NCBI GenBank assembly: GCA_030378105.1
Contig: JAUCGL010000002.1
Coordinates: 21,845-85,844 of the forward strand
Reading direction: 5' to 3'
DNA: 64,000 bases
Source: Candidatus Halobeggiatoa sp. HSG11
GTDB lineage: Bacteria > Pseudomonadota > Gammaproteobacteria > Beggiatoales > Beggiatoaceae
A model generated the notes under the pieces. That model had not been told where the DNA came from. It did not search any database and saw only the letters and a program-made list of their open reading frames with translations. Below, in pieces: positions 41,201-46,614 of this stretch (its first letter is position 1; each line of letters starts with the position of its first letter). The translations under genes and the position numbers were made by a program.

Positions 41201-41995
41201 AGCGGTTCAGAAAGCGGCTTGGTCGCCTACTACAACTTTAACAAGATTGGATTGACTGTTGAGGATGTCACTGGCTCAGGCAATGACGGCACAACCAATG
41301 ACACCGCAATTCCAGAACCCGTATGGTTAGCCTCCGGTGCAATGACAGGCATCAACCCACCGGGTAATGCTTTGAGCTTTGATGGCAATGGTGATTATGT
41401 TGATTTAGGTGCATCCGCTCCAGTATTGGGTACCACATTCACTCAAGAAACTTGGATTTATCCAGACTATTCAGATGCGGATACCTCTTTTCATGCATTC
41501 ATGGGGTACCAGAATGGTGGAGCCGATGATCGTGCACCGGGTTTATGGACTAAAGGCAAGCTACTCCATTACGGCTTCGGTGATGGTACTAATTGGTATG
41601 GACCTATGACTTCTAATGATGTACTGACACTTAGAGCTTGGAATCATGTAGCAGTTACTTTTGATGGTACGGATTATATCTTGTACGTCAATGGTGAACA
41701 GGTACATAACCACACGGGGACATCAGGCAAAATTCCAGTCAGTGAACCTATGCGCGAACTAGGCAAGGGCTTACCCGGTAAAATGGATGAAGTGCGTATT
41801 TGGACTGTTACCCGCACCCAAACGGAGATTCAGGCCAACATGAATCGCACATTGGATGGTGATGAAAGCGGCTTGGCTGCCTACTACAACTTCGACGCTG
41901 TTGGCACAACCGTAACCGATGTCACCGGCTCCGGTAATGATGGCACGTTGAATGGTGATACGGATTGGGTTGTGTCGGGGGCGGATTTGGATTGA
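29255..41995 (+). CDS. Giant secreted modular protein B, paralogue of protein A
   Basis: 4246 aa from the ATG at 29255, chosen because leader and signal peptide (LLAFWLFPAQAA) align with protein A. The first roughly 1870 residues are nearly the same as in A: the intact pepsin-like domain (first D197TGS), first propeller, degenerate second pepsin copy (DTT), second propeller and carboxypeptidase-regulatory-like domain. The C-terminal half keeps the plan but differs strongly in sequence: PA14-like domains, a LamG nested in the first PA14 (DNA about 36214-36800), then LamG domains starting near DNA 38710, 39362, 40052, 40690 and 41363. All LamG units share IDEVRIWN near the end, then a VAYYNFD-like phrase. 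Probably exported. It follows gene A across palindrome array A and is followed by array B. Confidence 0.85.
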   Translation: MNTHNPPSQPDAHISRSTRLFTLFCTWLLAFWLFPAQAAPPDCPVDGAYATYEESSGKLHIPAIELKNSEQTGVYRVELRLIATSSEFEVVSAVPSNISVSEVRSSYDAATGIAELNGYLLDAAGNIRSFHQAKFTFNPENGRFLVNELTEQPQNISGINAQVYTGNETVFPLVRGGADQFLLPVEIGNQTLNLLVDTGSDALLVFEDRLSDCNRSVRRREDSPIQATDTPVSKSYASGTREGVLATASVRIGTYSHSAMQIMLIRSPDSQNDPSLTAKGADGIIGLRRTAGLNFSSDSALLDAPLTLLTPQINGVEFNLPPAGDATLAFGKQPLLEQANADFIFRAKAKSVADPNDRTQRRRFADMQVPFRAKTSYGEAAGDDLDILFDTGAVSRLVLDTKVAEKLGYNSATEKWMIDENEEIELNLIGLTETTTLHPKFEVWEVSVAPYSMMGVEFEAVLGISRWQEYVVGFDFVPERNGGPDGTISLLRRLDLQTSQNKQVETSSNLMDLPGLNSPGNDEFPVTDNTGNIIVFQSDRDGSVGGTDVYLWQRDSGLVNLAGLNSVANETNPYVSGDGQFVAFVSDRTPNKGLADIYLYDLNQKTLVDLPNLNSEADDTMPVLSGDGRYLAFVSERDGNKNIYLYDRTDATFIDMPNVNSDSAETSPALTKDGSFLSFTRQVPAHQTPNNQANDDIFVYNILNRTMLPLSKGMRGVNTNFNEQHSALNQDTLRLAFHSNRRNPEMGLYNRDIFVVDAITQIPLSFPWLNSEFDDVAPNFSGNGESLVFQSRRLGGEGGADIYQYSFQSQASATATEQVETIPLTQTAEGLFTAPVDVDNQTLNLLIDTTFPALVVFRDTNLNLTDTGKTVSLPLGLGRINGTLATANIKLGIHQANMRIVLAERQDCADALGLSLTGADGIIGSLAGTLNVKGEKPDVPLQMLKPMINLIELNFDANGNAGMSLGQMPLLGKISRSVMQYTMIPSERDPTNPHQSSTDMRVPFVSISYRADGTSVGATGEATSNYNNHRDLPQAIAGTLLQDRVILDTQIATKLGYDAAIQSWPNVNHVNFSLILFGSDTLLPIAENVPVSKIQLADLSKASHAAVIGVDYWNNYVLGMDLNQKMGGIVLIVERQNTQYTTKDVETNTHFIPLLDINSIADELNADISDDGQTIVFQSNRLGDDDIYVWRQGLLELPGLNSPHPDLNPNVSGNGNLVAFESLRNGQPDIFLYDINNGTFIDLPNLNTAFIEEYPTLNAEGTLLAYSSRPDMRNADTYLYDLTTKQPKQFYYSWFNTDANELKPTLNASGSLIAFEGRGRADGKSTPGGGGHEGADVYLYNLNRGRLLDLPNLNSPFIEGNTSLSADGNFLAFYSNRYDPSMLHVGNDVLLMEVSSGELLDLPGLNSDYEDTSPALTEDAEHILFHSKRPGGEGGYDLYLYHRDTEDNTRYFVSNAYMKYGYVIDEIGRPLGDVTVSASDADGNLIGSVVTDSAGNFTLSVPVGPVLPISYTADSGKVVVDEVGDDTYIPDFEAGNLKFTQVWVEDTMQAGMPTKIWFDVETETPKHNTFMKLYLVNLRTGSIDDLNIAGGNFDVAHSLTALTIDKLGHVGLGDTVTKTQDLDTVTEISYLTDDNSKAHVEHSFIVPAGVENGTYAAVFSIGRFDYNPEDDALQSEDAADKQDNFLAAPASVIVGQPDKPNLRILSAELNSNSFELPRKRPVDGGSQFSSELVLNMEVESMAQDTGLPVNIVFALDIDGQSYPLSIADNSGRRPSLVTKKTYPMSCRAETREGYPAGERCASLFKQDQQGYTYKLYIDGAAYDVLAAKTSDSTVNLVIQLDPTKTVTEWENNTADNVKTMPVMFLASQEDVGTTRSTRRSVRAGSSQLSGTWKEEVTDYGIDLFTPLDEAEEYGTDDIGIGYEFQASLTYAEGSVTQSDNTVVNYPYAAAFDGTGNRVYFGIFGYEIDVLSVDVGADINGDKLLCTWFGYDVDVIGLNGWYGYYGTDSRSGCGSGGTEDVDGEYEIFNSQDSLANEYLTKSVSIGGDPNGKKTFVVGIIPVTVEAGATGEVGLRGSLVVDTSNTVTISVGPYLELTAYADGGVTIGIYSAGIGIELLLLGVEVPFTAALQVLPSEPLAIFTFEVPLVISTLDGEFYLWYKGIWDKNKSKYVLLEWEGFEWEYPLIDPVFIYWAQPNQFVLDTTATTGTLPSGINSTTSELNYNLSPTSNFGAEWVGTFDFDAGTYSFEARADDYLTVALDTDGDDNYDATPFGMNESMVVDHAGDNDGTPKNGPTWLDSDVFDDSTVQSNAGSNLSAHVSGSMSFDGNGDYVHLPTNPVSSGTVTIEHWVKPDDIGDDQILVYASNVSGDGFGNSGSYLEVHTAIRGSKAYFNYQDGSNTLGLTGLNTLKVGKWYHIAVTYDTDGLMSLYVDGVYQDSSSGSFANKSASRSYIGRPANDSKTSRYFDGTLDEVRIWNYVRTQTEIQDNMYKQLIGNEVGEEEGEELVAYYRFDASQPNVTQTIDVAFTEDDAINVSVDYENISDDAKVSLAWSKINTFNTSYYNSTDWGVSGDDVAVWTDMEDEIDHDWDEGLPGDDKSGTNEYGITNSTFSAEWEGEFQFDESVTYTFVLTTDDSAAKLYLDGSQLSFSGEDGRTTTVEDSDGNTAYYVYEVSESIDATDNHTIKLQYSHDNSTPIDALVQLEWQAEDQFISTVVGNLGVPATSSQPLIFLDPNGHWNHPDNEVTWVGEFDFASDGYYEFVGRFSGAVDVWVDGSKYLGTYSAKGPKAYYFSPNLTAGYHEIKVVYNTRQRTEPVENIGEHRPFAIANLDWNLRADDVFYTYYYQSSSDMEQDDVTDVDNYLGQFGGIAPRLIERKANVTNNISFTLNNGAYLGEINGVYQPDSDVNNNVKNITGNPNADFVKDGFAVRWMGDISIATDSIYVFTVEASDNVRLWVDNTLMVDELNGDRPVTTYQEAVLMHDTSNGESHAIRMEYADIGGTADGGNAQVTWTEITNPNNTTGHDIFNVQYFNSKDLSGSPVYTTTETSIDHSWGTGSPDGAVNSDSFSTRWVGVFEFEESDYTFTATSDDGVRVYVDGSIVIDAWVNQGPTTYTETLPLEAGLHSIKVEYYENTGGATINVGWVQTSDIAGNALTFDGTDDYVNVPYNEALNPDAFTFEAWAYVTGNSGNWRTVMSNRGSGSEQAANIYAGNDDNWQYWLGNGSAWTKIIGSAIELNTWTHLAGTYDGNTLAFYINGELQGTNTVTQAKNTDMPLTIGAQTDGTSFPFYGNIDEVRVWNTARSQAEIQTYMKSTLKGTESNLVAYYQFDQSTGNTVTDTTGNYDGTFDGDSSPTWGVSDAPLTDLPAPGSALSFDGTGDYVELNNSITNWATSDFSLELWVKTSTVSRDILVKTNGDSNWEAGEKHLRIDSDGSVFFSGWGNSWIDGSTSITDGQWHHIAVVWDYSSGISGTGRLYLDGEDDTDTVSRALYTANKVDNAGDTIKLGLHINASNADKFTGQLDEVRIWDVVRSQAEIQAYMNRTMVSNESGLIAYYNFDEKAGSSIAVLSDIAGSYHGTLNGNPTWIDSDAPVSKMLPPGNAMTFDGVDDYVDLGESAPTLDDTFTQEAWIYPDYSDTVFHGFLGYQSGSRAPSMWVKGQKIHYGFTDDSDTPSWNATTSGDVLTLNAWNHVAVSFDGSDYTLYVNGEQVHNYTGASGKTPVSKPVRWIGRVDNYFPGMIDEVRIWNDVRTQTEIQDNMNTTVSSFENGLVAYYRFDQDSGLEVIDVSSYDNDGVLNDSTGPAWVPSDISTGYTMSFDGDDDYVELNNSVTELANANFSLEAWIKTTASNAMSIIAKNDDDTTWESGEKCFYLNNSGVVNFVGYGNSFIKSTTVVNDGEWHHVSVTWDESSETGHIYIDGTDDTSSSTYNSNNADNSGNTMKIAHPNYSEGYNHFDGEIDEVRVWSTTRSQAEIEDNMDSVLSGSESGLVAYYNFNKIGLTVEDVTGSGNDGTTNDTAIPEPVWLASGAMTGINPPGNALSFDGNGDYVDLGASAPVLGTTFTQETWIYPDYSDADTSFHAFMGYQNGGADDRAPGLWTKGKLLHYGFGDGTNWYGPMTSNDVLTLRAWNHVAVTFDGTDYILYVNGEQVHNHTGTSGKIPVSEPMRELGKGLPGKMDEVRIWTVTRTQTEIQANMNRTLDGDESGLAAYYNFDAVGTTVTDVTGSGNDGTLNGDTDWVVSGADLD

Positions 41996-41999
41996 TGGT

Positions 42000-42345
42000 A
42001 AAAACCTTGAAGGTTTTCAAAACCTTCAAGGTTTAAGTCCATGTGAAGGGTTCGTTCATGCAAAAACCTTGAAGGTTTCCAAAACCTTCAAGGTTTAAGT
42101 CCATGTGAAGGTTTCATTCGTACAAAAACCTTGAAGGTTTCTAAAACCTTCAAGGTTTAGTCCACTGAAGATTTCGTTCATACAAAAACCTTGAAGGTTT
42201 CTAAAACCTTCAAGGTTTAAGTCCATGTGAAGAGTTCGTTCGTACAAAAACCTTGAAGGTTTTCAAAACCTTCAAGGTTTAAGTCCATGTGAAGAGTTCG
42301 TTCGTACAAAAACTTTGAAGGTTTCTAAAACCTTCAAGGTTTAAT
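42000..42345. repeat. Palindrome array B: six units, downstream of giant gene B
   Basis: Six tandem 60-62 bp units of the CTTGAAGG palindrome, starting four bases after the giant gene B stop and ending about 20 bases before the stop of the RAYT transposase gene. The last unit has a C-to-T change (AACTTTGAAGG) in its left arm. The array may also terminate transcription from both converging genes. Confidence 0.95.
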
Positions 42346-42363
42346 TCGTGTGAAAGGTTTAGC

Positions 42364-43005
42364 TTAGTAAAACCAGTCATCACCAATCAAATGAACAATT
42401 TGTTTTTCGTTATCCCAAGTTTGATGACAATTATTAAAAGTATCTAAATTGTCAAACCATTTAAGTACATCTTCCGATTTGATTTGACTGGCTTTTTGAT
42501 GACTAATGGCATGATAAGATGAGTAAGGGTAGGTGCGAAAATCATCAACAAACCCATGTTTTTCAGGATTGCGATGAATATAAGTAACCAAATGAATAAA
42601 ATAACTATCAGAATCAACGTGAATGCGACCAAAACAACCTTGAAACAAACTTCCCACACGTTGATAAGCTTTGTTTATTGATTTAGTATAACTATTTAAC
42701 AAATTGGAAACTTGTTGGGTTGGGTTTAATACCTTGATAGACATTGAGGTTTCTAAGATTTGAGAAACTTCTTCTGGCGTTAAGACAGACATCTGTTCTT
42801 CCACTGTCTTTATTCGCACCAAAAAATGAAAGTGATTTTTCATCAAACAATAAGCAAAGGTATCTGCTACCGGCACAATATATTTTACATAGAGTTTCAA
42901 AAAATACTCAAAGTTTTTTGCTTCAAAGAAGATACTGTCTCGGTTATTGCCACGATGATAAATGTGATAATACTCCCCGTGTTCAAGGGAGACAATTTTT
43001 TGCAT
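42364..43005 (-). CDS. RAYT: REP-associated tyrosine transposase (Y1/IS200-like HUH family)
   Basis: 213 aa from the ATG at 43005 (an in-frame TTG at 43029 would add eight residues). Y1-transposase hallmarks are present: the N-terminal strand EYYHIYHRGNNRD, the HUH-type motif in MKNHFHFLVRI, and the helix LLNSYTKSINKAYQRVGSLF that holds the probable catalytic tyrosine, followed by FQGCFGRI and YIHRNPEKHGFV. These match RAYT proteins, which nick and join single-stranded REP hairpins. No IS200/IS605 ends, TnpB or second ORF is seen. Its flanks are arrays B and C of the same palindrome, as expected for a RAYT beside its own REPs. It runs against the direction of the giant genes. Confidence 0.9.
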   Translation of the reverse strand: MQKIVSLEHGEYYHIYHRGNNRDSIFFEAKNFEYFLKLYVKYIVPVADTFAYCLMKNHFHFLVRIKTVEEQMSVLTPEEVSQILETSMSIKVLNPTQQVSNLLNSYTKSINKAYQRVGSLFQGCFGRIHVDSDSYFIHLVTYIHRNPEKHGFVDDFRTYPYSSYHAISHQKASQIKSEDVLKWFDNLDTFNNCHQTWDNEKQIVHLIGDDWFY

Positions 43006-43040
43006 AATTAACTCTATTGATTTTTTCAAACCTTCATTGT

Positions 43041-43555
43041 ACCAAAAACCTTCAAGGTTTAGTTCATTGAAGATTTCGTTCGTGCAAAAACCTTGAAGGT
43101 TTCTAAAACCTTCAAGGTTTAGTCCATGTGAAGAGTTTGTTCATGCAAAAACCTTGAAGGTTTCTAAAACCTTCAAGGTTTAGTTCATGTGAAGAGTTTG
43201 TTCATGCAAAAACCTTGAAGGTTTCTAAAACCTTCAAGGTTTAGTCCATGTGAAGATTTCGTTCATACAAAAACCTTGAAGGTTTCTAAAACCTTCAAGG
43301 TTTAGTCCATGTGAAGAGTTTGTTCATACAAAAACCTTGAAGGTTTCCAAAACCTTCAAGGTTTAGTCCATGTGAAGGTTTCATTCGTACAAAAACCTTG
43401 AAGGTTTCCAAAACCTTCAAGGTTTAGTCCATGTGAAGGTTTCATTCGTACAAAAACCTTGAAGGTTTCTAAAACCTTCAAGGTTTAAGTCCATGTGAAG
43501 ATTTAGTTCGTACAAAAACCTTGAAGGTTTCTAAAACCTTCAAGGTTTAGTTCAT
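43041..43555. repeat. Palindrome array C: a half unit and eight full units
   Basis: Tandem units with period of almost exactly 61 bases. The first, nearest the RAYT start, is only a right half (AACCTTCAAGGTT); eight complete hairpins follow to 43555. Linkers alternate between a few variants (AAGAGTTTGTTCAT, AAGGTTTCATTCGT, AAGATTTCGTTCAT), which suggests duplication in blocks. Confidence 0.95.
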
Positions 43556-43704
43556 AATAGAGAGGTGTCTATGGATCAATGAAGAATGGTGAATATTTGA
43601 ATGACAGAATGTTAGTAAATATATAAATACATAAGTAATTAAAATAACGTACCCAATCTATAACATCTGGTACAATGAAATTTTATTCCATTAAGGAAAA
43701 CAAT

Positions 43705-46407
43705 ATGAAACTTCGATATACTCCCTTAAGTGCAGCAATAATGCTTGCACTATCCGGCACAATCTATAGTCCTGTTTTTGCTCAAACACCACCGCAACAG
43801 GCGATTGATGCTTGCAACGGTTTGAGTAATGGCAGTAGTTGTTCTTTTCAAACGCCTAATAGTACTGTTAACGGTTCTTGCGGAACTGTAGAAAACCAAT
43901 TGGCATGTATGCCTTCTAATGGTGGAACTGGTGATGGAACCCAACAACCTCCTAATGGTGGAACTGGTGACGGAACCCAACAACCTCCTAATGATGGAAC
44001 TGGTGACGGAACTCAACAACCTCCTAATGATGGAACTGGTGACGGAACTCAACAACCTCCTAATGGTGGAACTGGTGACGGAACTCAACAACCTCCTAAT
44101 GATGGAACTGGTGACGGAACTCAACAACCTCCTAATGGTGGAACTGGTGACGGAACCCAACCACCTCCTAATGATGGAACTGGTGACGGAACCCAACCAC
44201 CTCCTAATGATGGAACTGGTGACGGAACTCAACCACCTCCTAATGATGGAACTGGTGACGGAACTCAACAACCTCCTAATGGTGGAACTGGTGACGGAAC
44301 CCAACAACCTCCTAATGATGGAACTGGTGATGGAACCCAACAACCTCCTAATGACGGGACTAATAGTGAAAATCAACCACCCCAAGATGCCATTGACGCT
44401 TGTAATAATTTGAACAGTGGCAATAATTGTTCTTTTCAAACGCCTGATAGTACTGTTAGCGGTTCTTGCGGAACTGTAGAAAACCAATTGGTATGTATGC
44501 CTGACGGTGGAACTGGTGGTGGAACACCTCCTGATGGTGGAACTGGCGGTGAAACACCTCCTGATGATGGGACTAACGGTGGAACCAGTGATGGAACACC
44601 AGCCCAGCCGACTATTGATGCATGTGATGGTTTAAGCCAAGACAGTAGTTGTACTTTTACGACACCGGACGGTGATAAAAGCGGCATTTGTACAGTGTCT
44701 GACACACAATTGTCTTGCGATCCGAATGCTTCATCCGATGAAAGCAGCACTTACACGCCACCTGACGATATCGGCGTTATCATCGGCAATACTGGCGGTA
44801 CACTCCCGGACACTGGGCAAACATATTGTTATGACGCAAATGAACCCGTTAGTTGTCCTGCGCCAGACGCAGCATTTTACGGCCAAGATGCCCAGTATCA
44901 GGGCAATGCCATGAGTTACACCAACAATGGCGACAGCACTATTACCGACAATGTTACCGGGCTGATGTGGCAAAAAAGTCCCGATACGGATGGTGATGGT
45001 GATATCAATGCCGATGACAAGCTGAGCTATACGGATGCCATGACCTATTGTGACAATTTGGCTCTGGCTGGTTATAGCGATTGGCAACTGCCCGATATCA
45101 AGCAAGCGTATTCACTTATTGATTTCAACGGCGAGGATTCCAGCCGTTACAGCGGAACCGATACCTCCGGTTTGATTCCCTTTATCGACACGGATTATTT
45201 CGATTTCGGCTATGGTGATACCAATGCCGGAGAGCGGATTATTGACGCACAATATGCCAGTGTCACCCAATACGTCAGCACCACCATGAACGGCGATCAA
45301 ACCATGTTTGGTGTGAACTTCGCTGACGGACGCATTAAAGGTTATGGCATGAGTCTTCATGGACAGGATAAGACTTTTTACGTCAGTTGCGTCCGTGGCA
45401 ACAGCAATTACGGGCAAAACAGCTTTACCGACAACAGTGACGGAACCATCACGGACAGTACCACCGATCTGATGTGGTCGCAGGATGACAGTGAGAGCGT
45501 ACGTGACTGGGAACAAACGTTGGCTTGGGTAGAACAACAAAACGCCACTAACTATCTTGGTTACAGTAACTGGCGTTTGCCCAACGTCAAAGAACTACAA
45601 AGTTTGATAGATTACACTCGCTCACCAGATACCACCAGTTCTGCCGCCATTGATCCGTTGTTCAATGCTACTGCTATTACCAATGAAGATGGAGCAAGTG
45701 ACTATCCCTATTATTGGAGCAGCACCACCCACATTAGTTATGGTGGGGCCGGTGCAAACGCAGCCTATCTCAGTTTCGGGCGTGCCATTGGCTCTATAGA
45801 CAGTGGTAGTACTTGGCTGGATGTTCACGGTGCCGGCACACAGCGCAGTGATCCTAAAACAGGTAATGCAACTGACTATCCGGCAAGTCACGGTCCCCAA
45901 GGTGATGCCCAACGGGTCTATAACTATGCTCGTTTAGTGCGTGATGCAGGTATTTCCGGAACTGATGGCGATGGTACTACGCAACCAGACACTGGAACTG
46001 ATGGTGACGGTACTACGCAACCATACACTGGAACTGACGGTGATGGCACTACGCAACCAGATACTGGAACTGATGGCGATGGTACAACTCCTACACAACC
46101 AGACAATAATACATATAACGAGGTAACTAGCGAACTTCATCTTCCAGTCACAGATGTAGGTGCATTTGGTCTTTTTAAGGTTACATTAAAATTGATCGGC
46201 GTAGATAACAGCTATAATCCGGGATACCTGTTTGAAGTAACTGAAATCATACCAGCTACCGGTACACCATCAGCTACTTACAGTATACAAGCTGGTACCG
46301 TGAGTATACCAAGCATTACTGTTGGTAGTACAGTGTATGCAGCAGAAATGACCTTAATTCCTAACTCGGAACCAATGCGCTTTGCAATTAGTGCATTGAG
46401 TGAATAA
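43705..46407 (+). CDS. Secreted DUF1566 (Lcl-type) protein with Gly/Thr/Pro-rich tandem repeats
   Basis: 900 aa from the ATG at 43705, preceded by AAGGAAAA; an ATG ten codons upstream (43675) lacks a ribosome site. A signal peptide ends near VFAQ. A cysteine-containing motif of the type IDACNGL..CSF.TP....G.C occurs three times, around a run of twelve 12-residue repeats (GGTGDGTQQPPN and variants). Two DUF1566 domains follow (TDNVTGLMWQK with YSDWQLPDIKQ, and TDSTTDLMWSQ with YSNWRLPNVKELQSLID). Four GTDGDGTTQPDT repeats lead to a final domain (ELHLPVTDVGAFGLFKVTLK) like the N-terminal domain of the giant proteins. Probably a surface protein of unknown ligand; it lies downstream of array C. 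Confidence 0.82.
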   Translation: MKLRYTPLSAAIMLALSGTIYSPVFAQTPPQQAIDACNGLSNGSSCSFQTPNSTVNGSCGTVENQLACMPSNGGTGDGTQQPPNGGTGDGTQQPPNDGTGDGTQQPPNDGTGDGTQQPPNGGTGDGTQQPPNDGTGDGTQQPPNGGTGDGTQPPPNDGTGDGTQPPPNDGTGDGTQPPPNDGTGDGTQQPPNGGTGDGTQQPPNDGTGDGTQQPPNDGTNSENQPPQDAIDACNNLNSGNNCSFQTPDSTVSGSCGTVENQLVCMPDGGTGGGTPPDGGTGGETPPDDGTNGGTSDGTPAQPTIDACDGLSQDSSCTFTTPDGDKSGICTVSDTQLSCDPNASSDESSTYTPPDDIGVIIGNTGGTLPDTGQTYCYDANEPVSCPAPDAAFYGQDAQYQGNAMSYTNNGDSTITDNVTGLMWQKSPDTDGDGDINADDKLSYTDAMTYCDNLALAGYSDWQLPDIKQAYSLIDFNGEDSSRYSGTDTSGLIPFIDTDYFDFGYGDTNAGERIIDAQYASVTQYVSTTMNGDQTMFGVNFADGRIKGYGMSLHGQDKTFYVSCVRGNSNYGQNSFTDNSDGTITDSTTDLMWSQDDSESVRDWEQTLAWVEQQNATNYLGYSNWRLPNVKELQSLIDYTRSPDTTSSAAIDPLFNATAITNEDGASDYPYYWSSTTHISYGGAGANAAYLSFGRAIGSIDSGSTWLDVHGAGTQRSDPKTGNATDYPASHGPQGDAQRVYNYARLVRDAGISGTDGDGTTQPDTGTDGDGTTQPYTGTDGDGTTQPDTGTDGDGTTPTQPDNNTYNEVTSELHLPVTDVGAFGLFKVTLKLIGVDNSYNPGYLFEVTEIIPATGTPSATYSIQAGTVSIPSITVGSTVYAAEMTLIPNSEPMRFAISALSE
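43918..44349 (+). repeat. Twelve 36-bp tandem repeats inside the DUF1566 gene
   Basis: A 36-base unit (GGTGGAACTGGTGACGGAAC, then CCAACAACCTCCTAAT) is repeated about twelve times with synonymous and Asp/Gly changes, followed by a degenerate copy. Because the unit is a multiple of three, other frames are open across the tract too and produce long spurious ORFs on both strands. Confidence 0.92.
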
Positions 46408-46475
46408 GATTTTGAGTTATTTTAGACTTCATTGATCTCATCGAAGTAACTACTTTATATCCTTAGTTTAAAAAA

Positions 46476-46551
46476 AAACTTGAAGGTTTCCAAAACCTTC
46501 AAGGTTTCGTTCGTATACAAACCTACGAGGTTTCCAAAACCTCGCAGGTTT
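46476..46551. repeat. Two adjacent palindromes of different stem families
   Basis: 46476-46507 is a CTTGAAGG-type hairpin (AACTTGAAGGTTT, then AAACCTTCAAGGTT). Eleven bases later, 46519-46551 is another with arms AAACCTACGAGGTTT and AAACCTCGCAGGTTT, where the stem core differs. They separate the DUF1566 gene from the HEAT-repeat gene. Confidence 0.88.
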
Positions 46552-46614
46552 CACACGAATGTATTTTTATAAATGTCTATAGCTTTAAGCAACACCAAAA
46601 CAGGAATTTTTATA

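Noticed and set aside
43750..44487. 245-codon minus-strand ORF and 164-codon plus-strand ORF (43919-44413)
   Set aside because: Both are open only because the 36-bp repeat is a multiple of three; they are shadows of the DUF1566 gene.
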